From the NCBI GenBank assembly GCA_023445445.1, contig JAEXLD010000125.1, positions 1-5,001 of the forward strand: a stretch of 5,001 nucleotides of DNA, given 5' to 3'. Shown one piece after another: positions 1-5,001 of the stretch. Positions within the stretch are counted from its first letter, which is position 1. The number at the start of each line of letters is the position of its first letter. The notes under the pieces were generated by a model that did no database searches, had not been told where the DNA came from, and saw nothing but the letters and a program-made list of their open reading frames with translations. Both the position numbers and the translations under genes were made by a program. The stretch is from Bacillota bacterium. GTDB lineage: Bacteria > Bacillota > Clostridia > Clostridiales > Clostridiaceae.

Positions 1-141
1 ATGCGACACTGTCTCATTCGTGTATGAGATGCACGATAATAATTTCAATCCACGCACCCCTTACGGGATGCGACATAAAATAATGTCTGAATCAGTACAT
101 AATTCGCTATTTCAATCCACGCACCCCTTACGGGATGCGAC
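1..141 (-). CRISPR. Type I-C CRISPR array, leader-proximal end
   Basis: Two complete identical 33-bp repeats lie at 109-141 and 42-74, and the first 7 bp of a third repeat at 1-7; the array continues beyond the left edge. Spacers are at 75-108 and 8-41, both 34 bp. Read on the minus strand, the repeat starts GTCGCATCCC, has a GTAA loop, continues GGGGTGCG and ends TGGATTGAAAT, which is the typical type I-C form. The arms CGCATCCC and GGGGTGCG give an 8-bp stem with one U-G wobble. Cas5c-type cleavage at the 3' base of this stem would leave an 11-nt crRNA 5' handle, UGGAUUGAAAU. The repeat at 109-141 touches the leader, so the spacer at 75-108 should be the most recently acquired. The 33-bp length rests on only two complete copies; the outermost A/T is the uncertain base. 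Confidence 0.98.
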
Positions 142-298
142 TGCAAAAAAAGCAAAATCACTACTTGAATTTCACTCTTTTTGACAAATTCATATTATCA
201 TATTCACAGAATTATGATAATTAAAAAATAAATTTCTTAATTAATAAAATAAACTGGTGCGAATCTCTAAGAGTTTTTATGTACACTATATATTCGCA
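142..298 (-). promoter_or_regulatory. CRISPR leader
   Basis: This 157-bp, very AT-rich, non-coding stretch separates the cas2 stop from the first repeat. It should hold the promoter for the pre-crRNA, read leftward, and the sequence that directs new spacers to the 141/142 junction. On the minus strand a -10-like GATAAT/TATGAT cluster lies at 194-202, with an extended -10 alternative (TGATAATAT, 200-192). The best -35 at the right distance is poor (TTTAAT, 225-220, 3 of 6 consensus bases), so the promoter position is tentative. The last leader bases before the repeat are T-rich (a run of seven T at 145-151 on the minus strand, followed by GCA). The leader contains two separate dyads, annotated on their own. 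Leader identity is firm from position; the promoter boxes are inference. Confidence 0.85.
194..221. repeat. 9-bp inverted repeat in leader, possible operator
   Basis: ATTATCATA at 194-202 is a perfect inverted copy of TATGATAAT at 213-221, separated by 10 bp. A smaller dyad, ATTC-ACA-GAAT (202-212), sits in the middle with nearly the same centre. The left arm overlaps the -10-like cluster of the possible leader promoter. Such a symmetric site could bind a dimeric regulator or an architectural protein. In AT-rich DNA a 9-bp dyad can also arise by chance, and the arms are too AT-rich to form a convincing terminator hairpin. Confidence 0.5.
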
Positions 299-299
299 C
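257..299 (-). promoter_or_regulatory. Inverted repeat at cas2-leader boundary
   Basis: GTGCGAAT (257-264) and ATTCGCAC (292-299) are perfect 8-bp inverted copies, with 27 bp between them. The outer arm starts on the last base of the cas2 TAG stop. A small palindrome, CTCT-T-AGAG on the minus strand (265-273), directly adjoins the distal arm. The GC-rich arms stand out from the surrounding AT-rich leader. From memory, other type I-C loci carry a similar TGCGAA...TTCGCACC element just after cas2, which suggests a conserved leader motif, but I could not verify this here. A weak terminator or attenuator is an alternative, since a T-rich stretch follows the distal arm, though the 27-nt loop makes it weak. 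Confidence 0.55.
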
Positions 300-592
300 T
301 AGAGTATAAGATCATCCTTATCAAAGAATACACTAGCATTTAATCCATAATGTTCTATCTTATTTTCGTATTTATCACCTAAATAATAGAATCTAATACT
401 ATCTTCTTTAAGATTCACTATCTTCAGTAGTTTATCCTTCATCTTTCTCCACTCTGCAGCTGATGCTTGACATTCAAACACTGAATTCTGTACTCTATGG
501 CCACAGTTTTCGCATTCTTTTGCTACTTTTCTAAGTCTTGTTTTACCTGCACTTGCTACAGTAGAAACATCATAAGTAATTAATATAAACAT
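299..592 (-). CDS. cas2: CRISPR-associated endoribonuclease-fold protein Cas2
   Basis: This is the 97-residue Cas2 of the adaptation module. In the Cas1-Cas2 complex a Cas2 dimer bridges two Cas1 dimers and holds the prespacer; its own nuclease activity is not needed for integration in the systems studied. It has a small ferredoxin-like fold with the first-strand motif MFILITYDVST, including the conserved Asp8. The segment RVQNSVFEC (about residues 33-41), SIRFYYLG near 65-72 and the C-terminal DDLIL are typical of the type I-C group. The ATG at 592 is chosen because it begins directly at the conserved first strand and has GGAAG seven bases upstream (600-604). A longer frame reaching to 634 would add 14 residues that do not belong to the family and would overlap the end of cas1. 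It starts 4 bp after the cas1 stop and is the last cas gene before the leader. The length is normal and the frame intact. Confidence 0.97.
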   Translation of the reverse strand: MFILITYDVSTVASAGKTRLRKVAKECENCGHRVQNSVFECQASAAEWRKMKDKLLKIVNLKEDSIRFYYLGDKYENKIEHYGLNASVFFDKDDLIL

Positions 593-596
593 ACTA

Positions 597-1628
597 TCAC
601 TTCCAAAAGAATGCTGGATAAGAATCCAGATCACCTCGTAAATAACGACTTAATAATAATGCTTGAACATACGGAACCATACCCCACTCTACTTTTTCTT
701 TCAAATACGGATGTTCTATTACTTCCAACTTCTTCTGTTGCCAGTATTTGAAGAATATCTTCTTACCCTCATCATTTAGTAATACAGCACCATCTTCTTG
801 CTCAATAAAATGCTTGCTTAAGATCAGTTTTTTATTGATTAACGTAATCACAAATCTATCAGCAAAAACACTTCTTAATTCTTCTACCAAATCAAGAGCT
901 AAAGATTTTCTACCAGGCCTTATAGTATGCATAAATCCTACATATGGATCTAACCCTACTGATTCTAATGCTGAAGTACACATTGATGTTAATAATACAT
1001 ATGCAAAAGATAATAGTGCATTTACTCTATCTAAAGGTGGTCTTCTGCTTCTAAACTCAAAACTAAATTCTTCTTCCTGCTGAAGAATTAATTCATTAAA
1101 TACTCCAAAATAAATACTTGCTGCTTCGCCCTCAATCCCCCTTAATGAATCCATGGATTTACATTCATAAGATGAATTCAAGGAATTCTTTAAGGTAAGT
1201 GAAGCACTTTTTAAAGCCTCGGTATCAACTCTCAATTTATGATCTCGTATTGCTCTTTCTAAAATCCATCTACTATTATAAAGTTTGGACATGATAAAAC
1301 ATTTTGCTAATTTTAAAGACTCTTCTTCACACTCTGATACTCTGTATTGCGTCTTTCTTAGAATCACATTTCCATATTGCTCGCCAACAATTCTAGCAAG
1401 AAACTTTCCATTCCTAGAGAGAAATATTATAGATATTCCTTCTTGAGCACATTTTCCCATCAATGCAGGACTTGCGCCCATATAACCACAAGTGATAATA
1501 CTTTCAAGATTATGTAAAGGAATCTTACCAATCTTCTTTTTATCAGATAAAACCGTTACTGTCTCACCCTCTAATGACAAATAGTAATCAGGGTTAGTGA
1601 TATAAAGAGTGTTTAATAGTTTTTTCAT
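597..1628 (-). CDS. cas1: CRISPR-associated integrase Cas1 (type I-C)
   Basis: Cas1 is the metal-dependent integrase that inserts prespacers at the leader-repeat junction by two transesterifications. The 343-residue product is full length. It has an N-terminal beta-strand domain (about 1-85), beginning MKKLLNTLYITNPDYYLSLE, and an alpha-helical catalytic domain. The catalytic triad is visible: Glu166 in RGIEGEAASIYF, His234 in GFMHTIRPGRKSLALD and Asp246 in the same block, followed by Glu249/Glu250. The ATG at 1628 is chosen because it matches the usual family N-terminus and has GAGGA (1637-1641) eight bases upstream. An upstream in-frame TTG at 1643 would add five residues but would place the start on the ribosome binding site. 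The gene begins one base after the cas4 stop, so it is probably translated by coupling. Nothing suggests inactivation. Confidence 0.98.
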   Translation of the reverse strand: MKKLLNTLYITNPDYYLSLEGETVTVLSDKKKIGKIPLHNLESIITCGYMGASPALMGKCAQEGISIIFLSRNGKFLARIVGEQYGNVILRKTQYRVSECEEESLKLAKCFIMSKLYNSRWILERAIRDHKLRVDTEALKSASLTLKNSLNSSYECKSMDSLRGIEGEAASIYFGVFNELILQQEEEFSFEFRSRRPPLDRVNALLSFAYVLLTSMCTSALESVGLDPYVGFMHTIRPGRKSLALDLVEELRSVFADRFVITLINKKLILSKHFIEQEDGAVLLNDEGKKIFFKYWQQKKLEVIEHPYLKEKVEWGMVPYVQALLLSRYLRGDLDSYPAFFWK

Positions 1629-1629
1629 A

Positions 1630-2292
1630 TTAGTTTTCCTCAACCTTAGATTGAATATAATCCTTTACCGATTTATTCTTTCCTAGAACTGGTAAGCATA
1701 TTTCTTTTAATGAGCACGCGTTACAGCTTTTAGACCATTTCACTTTAGGAGTGTACCTCTTATCGAAATACTGATGCATTTCTTTAAAACTATCTGCAAC
1801 TAACTTTCTTAGTTCTTCAGTTATAACAACAGTCTCTCTGCGTCTTGTCTCACCATAAAATATATATGCCTTATTAATCTCACATACTAACATTTCTTCT
1901 AAGCACATAGCTTGTGCTACTACTTGCAAAATATCACTTTGGTCACATTTAGGTTTCCCCTTTTTATATTCAACAGGCTCTATTGTATATTTTCCTTCAC
2001 GGCCATGAATAGAAACTCCATTATGATCATCTCTTACAAACTCAACAATATCACATACTCCATGCACACCCAAGGTATGAGAGAACACTCTCATACCTCT
2101 TGTAATGATTATGTTATTACGTTTTTCTATAAAATTATCATTATGTGCATTTGAATGAAAGATTTCACCTTCAATAGTTCTTAGGTTTTCATCCCATTGT
2201 TGTTCTATATGAATCAAAGCCCATTGGCGTCGACAAAACTGAAAATGCTGAATTCCAGATAACATCAAATAATCTTCTTCAGCATATTTCAT
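1630..2292 (-). CDS. cas4: CRISPR-associated exonuclease Cas4 (Fe-S cluster)
   Basis: Cas4 is a RecB-family nuclease with an iron-sulfur cluster. In type I-C it associates with Cas1 and trims prespacers next to the PAM, so that spacers enter in the correct orientation. All expected residues are present in the 220 aa: Cys20 (QFCRRQW) pairs with Cys190, Cys193 and Cys199 (CNACSLKEIC) to hold the 4Fe-4S cluster. His46 (GEIFH), Asp81 (GVCDIVEF), Glu108 and Lys110 (PVEYKKGKPK) form the nuclease site. The QVVAQAMCLEE helix (123-133) matches the family's Q-containing motif. The start ATG overlaps the cas7c stop in an ATGA arrangement, with AAGG nine bases upstream (2302-2305) inside cas7c, so translation is coupled. 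It is a separate Cas4, not a Cas4-Cas1 fusion. The frame is intact. Confidence 0.97.
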   Translation of the reverse strand: MKYAEEDYLMLSGIQHFQFCRRQWALIHIEQQWDENLRTIEGEIFHSNAHNDNFIEKRNNIIITRGMRVFSHTLGVHGVCDIVEFVRDDHNGVSIHGREGKYTIEPVEYKKGKPKCDQSDILQVVAQAMCLEEMLVCEINKAYIFYGETRRRETVVITEELRKLVADSFKEMHQYFDKRYTPKVKWSKSCNACSLKEICLPVLGKNKSVKDYIQSKVEEN

Positions 2293-3146
2293 AATTTCCT
2301 ACCTTCAATAACTTCTACATCTAAACCTTCAAGGTTATCTAATGTAACTTCGTAATCTTCATATTTCTTAGGAATTACTACTTCTGGAAGAAGATTTACA
2401 TGTAATGAATTATGAACTTTTGCAGATGAATACTGACCCATTTCACAATTATGTTTCCACCAATATACTTTCTTAACTTCCATGCTTCCATCTGGTCTAG
2501 CAGAAGAAGAATCATTTTCAAATAATGTTACTAATGCTTCTTTAATCTTTTCAGCATCTTCTTCAGAAAAACCAGTCTTTTCAGCTAACTGATGGTTGAT
2601 GCTTCCACAAAGTTTATATAAACCAAATTCCACACGGTTTTTACTTCCCATTGTATCTGAAGCTTTACCTGCTTTTTCTTCACTGTTTACACTCTTTGTA
2701 ATCTGCATTGTAGAAACATCCACTGGTGATACACTAACAGCTGTTCTTACAGTAACAGGACCGCGTACACCTACTGATAGAGAATTTCCTTTAAATGCAA
2801 ACACCTGTCCAAAACTTCTCACGTCAATCCATGATTCACATGCAATCTTTGCATACTCATCCCCTGATTTATCTTTCTTATGTTTAGCCAATTCCTTATT
2901 TGCATCAGCTCTTGCAGATAAACTATTGCATCCATCATCAGATCTTTCCTGAGACTGTACAAAGACTTTTTCACCCATATCCTGAAGTCTATTTCTAATT
3001 TTTCTCTTGATACATACATCTGACATTTCACCATAGCCATCTACATCAACTCTTGGACGGTTACCATCTAATGGATCCCCATTTGGATTAGCCTTTTCAA
3101 CTGTAAATAATACTGCAAAATCAATTTTATTCTTAAATTCACTCAT
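2289..3146 (-). CDS. cas7c: Cascade backbone subunit Cas7c (Csd2)
   Basis: This is the type I-C Cas7 (Csd2), the RAMP-fold protein that forms the helical backbone of Cascade along the crRNA, with about seven copies per complex in systems of known structure. The 285-aa length is typical. Recognisable family blocks are NPNGDPLDGNRPR (20-32), SDVCIKRKIRNRL (42-54), WIDVRSFGQVFAF (106-118), GVRGPVTVRTAVSVSPV (126-142) and QITKSVN (148-154). The ATG at 3146 is preceded by GAGGA (3154-3158) seven bases upstream, placed inside the last codons of cas8c; the two genes are separated by 3 bp. The 3' end overlaps cas4 by 4 bp. I see no missing block and no frameshift. Confidence 0.98.
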   Translation of the reverse strand: MSEFKNKIDFAVLFTVEKANPNGDPLDGNRPRVDVDGYGEMSDVCIKRKIRNRLQDMGEKVFVQSQERSDDGCNSLSARADANKELAKHKKDKSGDEYAKIACESWIDVRSFGQVFAFKGNSLSVGVRGPVTVRTAVSVSPVDVSTMQITKSVNSEEKAGKASDTMGSKNRVEFGLYKLCGSINHQLAEKTGFSEEDAEKIKEALVTLFENDSSSARPDGSMEVKKVYWWKHNCEMGQYSSAKVHNSLHVNLLPEVVIPKKYEDYEVTLDNLEGLDVEVIEGRKL

Positions 3147-3149
3147 CTT

Positions 3150-3536
3150 TTATTCCTCTTCTTTCTTTGAATTTGTTCTAATTTTTCTTATTTCTGCTCT
3201 TTCGCAGTAATAACCTAATAAGTAATTTTCATTTAATGGCTTATTGTTGAAACCATCGATATCACGCAAGCACTCCAATATATGCTCAATTTTCTTTGAT
3301 TGATTTTCTCTAATCGGCTTATTTGTTTTAGCTAAATAAGGTTGTAACTTTCTTCTTATTTCTTCAAATGTTCTAGCAGGATATCTTGAGTAAATATTCC
3401 ATAGTTTACTAGCATTTGTTTCTCTAAAATCCATTTGGGCATGATAATAATATGAATTCTCAATATCATCCAGAATAGCTAGCAACATTCCAAATAAATA
3501 ATCTCTATCCTTTCTATACTTTTCTTCTTCTAACAT
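3150..3536 (-). CDS. cas11c: Cas11c small subunit, internal start in cas8c
   Basis: Within cas8c and in the same frame, the ATG of codon 482 (3534-3536) is preceded by a strong AAAGGAG site at 3548-3554, with 11 bases between them. Initiation here would give a 128-residue helical protein starting MLEEEKYRKDRDYLFG and sharing the cas8c stop. Established work on type I-C (and I-B, I-D) shows that Cas11 is made by internal translation of the cas8/cas10d gene and fills the belly of Cascade, stabilising the displaced DNA strand. Length, position and Shine-Dalgarno strength all fit that model. The spacing is slightly long, but it equals the distance from AGGAGG to the cas8c ATG itself. The evidence is sequence plus family knowledge; expression is inferred. 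Confidence 0.82.
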   Translation of the reverse strand: MLEEEKYRKDRDYLFGMLLAILDDIENSYYYHAQMDFRETNASKLWNIYSRYPARTFEEIRRKLQPYLAKTNKPIRENQSKKIEHILECLRDIDGFNNKPLNENYLLGYYCERAEIRKIRTNSKKEEE

Positions 3537-4979
3537 TTCACTATATTCTCCTTTCTTATAATCAATGTTATGTTTTCTAATAAGTGCACATGTTATTTCT
3601 AATATAAAATTCCAGTTATATGAACTATATTTTTGTGGATTACTTGCATTATTTACAGCACACTTCAAAATATCCATCGGCAATTTTCTATTATCCACAA
3701 TACAAGACAATATTCGATCCACACACTTCTTCTGTAATTTTGAATTGGTAATCTTCAATAATCCTTCTTGATCCACTCCATAAGCTGCACGTGCAATATC
3801 TAACGGCGTAGGAGTTCCTATATAATCAACATATTCACCATCTACTTTACGATGTAATCTCCAATTACATTCTAGATACCACTTATTAAGCCTATCAAGA
3901 TATTCTTTTCCCAATAGTTCATTGTAGTACGTAATTGATAAACGGCCTTGATTTGATCCATCCGCTGTATCTACTGATATTATTGATACTTTTTCGTCAC
4001 TTAGTTTTGTACGATATCCAGCTAATAAACAACTAATCTGATGTGCATACTTTTCTAAAGTATCAATCTCAACTTTTTCTTCAGCAAATAATGCGAAAGG
4101 ATTATCAAACGGTTCAAGTGTTTTTATTGTCTTACTTGCCCAACACACTATACGCTCAGTATCGTTTCTATATCCCTGCTTAGATATTAACCAGCGTAAT
4201 GCATTGTGTGCTTTTTGAGATGCTACATATCCTATACCAACAGCTTGCTCAGCATTTTTAAATCTACCTCTAAATGTATATCCTGAAGTATCATTGGATG
4301 ATATGAGTTTTGCTTTATCCCCAGCATTACGAATTTTTGCAGGTAACTTTGTCGTTAATTGTGTCACTTCTCCTGTCGCATAACAAATGCCTAAATCGCT
4401 TGTCTTACTCAAAGTATAGGCTATAAAACAATCATGAACTAAACTGTCTTCCCAGACTTTTTCATTCATAGAATCAGGAGATTCTACTATAAATCTTGCA
4501 ACATCATCCAAAGAATCCTTATCAAACTTATCATCAGCAATTAAATCTTGCATCACATGCTCTTTTTTCAAATAAGTATAAATAGCTTTAACCTGTGAAC
4601 AAGAATACTCTGAATTAGCCCAATCACCTAATTGTTTGATATAAGCTTCAAAACATTGTCTTTTATTCTTTGAGTCATTACTATATTGATCATAATCTCC
4701 TGCAATATAGCACAACTTATCAAACAGAGGCATAGGAGTTATCCCACTACTTCTACTAGCACTATCTTCAGTTACGGGAAATACAGTTACTTGATCATCC
4801 TTTGATATTCTTTCAGCTCTAATAAAATTTCCATCTTGATCAATATAAATCTCTAACTGTGCTTTCAACTGTAAATGAAACAATGGCAATAAAATTACTG
4901 AATTATCATCTCCACTCACCTTACCGATTAATGACTCACATTGATCATATGTGCTACTCAAATTGCTTATCCAACTCAT
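3150..4979 (-). CDS. cas8c: Cascade large subunit Cas8c (Csd1)
   Basis: Cas8c is the type I-C large subunit. It recognises the PAM (TTC-like in studied systems), helps open the target duplex and recruits Cas3. The product is 609 aa from the ATG at 4979, close to family length. Typical blocks are MSWISNLSSTYDQC at the N-terminus, SRSSGITPMPLFDKLCY (75-91), ICYATGE with KLPAKIR (198-217), SGYTFRGRF (232-240), GYVASQKAHNALRWLISKQG (250-269) and, near the C-terminus, YLLGYYCERAEI. The start is chosen on homology: AAAGGAGGAG (4989-4998) lies nine bases upstream of the ATG. An in-frame TTG at 4985 would add two residues (M-A) and sits about five bases from AGGAGG, so it cannot be excluded. The C-terminal 128 residues, from Met482, also appear to be made separately as Cas11c. 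Cas5c should lie immediately upstream, outside the window. Confidence 0.97.
   Translation of the reverse strand: MSWISNLSSTYDQCESLIGKVSGDDNSVILLPLFHLQLKAQLEIYIDQDGNFIRAERISKDDQVTVFPVTEDSASRSSGITPMPLFDKLCYIAGDYDQYSNDSKNKRQCFEAYIKQLGDWANSEYSCSQVKAIYTYLKKEHVMQDLIADDKFDKDSLDDVARFIVESPDSMNEKVWEDSLVHDCFIAYTLSKTSDLGICYATGEVTQLTTKLPAKIRNAGDKAKLISSNDTSGYTFRGRFKNAEQAVGIGYVASQKAHNALRWLISKQGYRNDTERIVCWASKTIKTLEPFDNPFALFAEEKVEIDTLEKYAHQISCLLAGYRTKLSDEKVSIISVDTADGSNQGRLSITYYNELLGKEYLDRLNKWYLECNWRLHRKVDGEYVDYIGTPTPLDIARAAYGVDQEGLLKITNSKLQKKCVDRILSCIVDNRKLPMDILKCAVNNASNPQKYSSYNWNFILEITCALIRKHNIDYKKGEYSEMLEEEKYRKDRDYLFGMLLAILDDIENSYYYHAQMDFRETNASKLWNIYSRYPARTFEEIRRKLQPYLAKTNKPIRENQSKKIEHILECLRDIDGFNNKPLNENYLLGYYCERAEIRKIRTNSKKEEE
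3548..3554 (-). promoter_or_regulatory. Internal ribosome binding site for cas11c
   Basis: The minus-strand bases read AAAGGAG, within the longer purine run AGAAAGGAGA (3547-3556), and encode KKGE of cas8c (residues 475-478). Eleven bases separate it from the ATG of Met482. A nearby GTG at 3539-3541 is better spaced but out of frame with cas8c, so the ATG is the likely start. Confidence 0.75.
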
Positions 4980-4988
4980 CGCCAAATA

Positions 4989-4998
4989 CTCCTCCTTT
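4989..4998 (-). promoter_or_regulatory. Ribosome binding site of cas8c
   Basis: The minus-strand sequence AAAGGAGGAG is an almost ideal Shine-Dalgarno. Its last GGAG is nine bases from the ATG at 4979, and its AGGAGG is five bases from the alternative TTG at 4985. The site therefore does not fully decide the start; the family N-terminus (MSWI...) favours the ATG. Confidence 0.8.
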
Positions 4999-5001
4999 CT
5001 C

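Noticed and set aside
181..186. Perfect TTGACA on the plus strand of the leader
   Set aside because: No -10 hexamer occurs at 15-19 bp downstream (the nearest TATGAT is 26 bp away), and transcription would run against cas2.
257..299. Inverted repeat read as a strong Rho-independent terminator
   Set aside because: The 8-bp stem has a 27-base loop and the following T-rich tract is interrupted, so it is a poor terminator; kept as a regulatory-type element instead.
593..634. Extended cas2 N-terminus starting at 634
   Set aside because: The extra 14 residues overlap cas1 and precede the conserved first beta strand; the ATG at 592 has its own ribosome binding site.
748..1083. Plus-strand open frame of 111 codons opposite cas1
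   Set aside because: It lies wholly antisense to a conserved, intact cas1, has no family features, and its S/L/N-rich translation is typical of a shadow frame.
1912..2154. Plus-strand open frame of 80 codons opposite cas4
   Set aside because: Antisense to intact cas4, with a low-complexity I/Y/N/F-rich translation expected from AT-rich reverse complement.
2596..2952. Plus-strand open frame of 118 codons opposite cas7c
   Set aside because: Antisense shadow of a conserved gene; no recognisable domain.
2819..3040. Second minus-strand frame inside cas7c (73 codons)
   Set aside because: Out of frame with cas7c, no convincing ribosome binding site or family match; shadow frame.
3565..3771. Plus-strand open frame of 68 codons opposite cas8c
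   Set aside because: Antisense to conserved cas8c codons; no supporting signal.
4976..5001. Possible end of cas5c overlapping the cas8c start (TGA at 4976-4978)
   Set aside because: One frame is open from the edge to this TGA, but only about seven codons are visible and they overlie the ribosome binding site, so the gene end cannot be identified.

Overview
The window is the downstream half of a type I-C (Dvulg subtype) CRISPR-Cas locus, read entirely on the minus strand. From right to left it holds cas8c (with an internal cas11c start), cas7c, cas4, cas1 and cas2, then a 157-bp AT-rich leader and the leader-proximal end of the CRISPR array, which runs off the left edge. The base composition is strongly AT-rich, the ribosome binding sites are strong purine-rich Shine-Dalgarno sequences, and the proteins are rich in K, N, I and E. 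This points to a low-GC Bacillota, most likely a clostridial (Lachnospiraceae-like) anaerobe. The taxon is inferred from composition and protein character only.

Layout: 1-141 array (two complete 33-bp repeats, two complete 34-bp spacers and the first 7 bp of a third repeat); 142-298 leader; 299-592 cas2; 597-1628 cas1; 1630-2292 cas4; 2289-3146 cas7c; 3150-4979 cas8c, whose last 128 codons (3150-3536) also look like a separately translated cas11c. Every junction is between a 4-bp overlap and a 4-bp gap, so this is one translationally coupled operon. Its promoter and the expected first genes, cas3 and cas5c, lie beyond the right edge; only the cas8c ribosome binding site is seen there.

How the parts should work together: Cas4, Cas1 and Cas2 acquire spacers and insert them at the leader-repeat junction near 141/142. 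The array is transcribed leftward from the leader. In type I-C, Cas5c (outside the window) replaces Cas6 and cuts each repeat hairpin. Cas5c, Cas7, Cas8c and Cas11c form Cascade on the crRNA, and Cas3 (outside the window) degrades the target. All five cas frames are intact and their key residues are present, so the visible part looks functional.

I see no undescribed defence system. The less obvious content is the hidden cas11c start, a 9-bp dyad in the leader overlapping the possible -10 region, an 8-bp inverted repeat that begins inside the cas2 stop codon, and a repeat hairpin closed by a GNRA-type GUAA loop.
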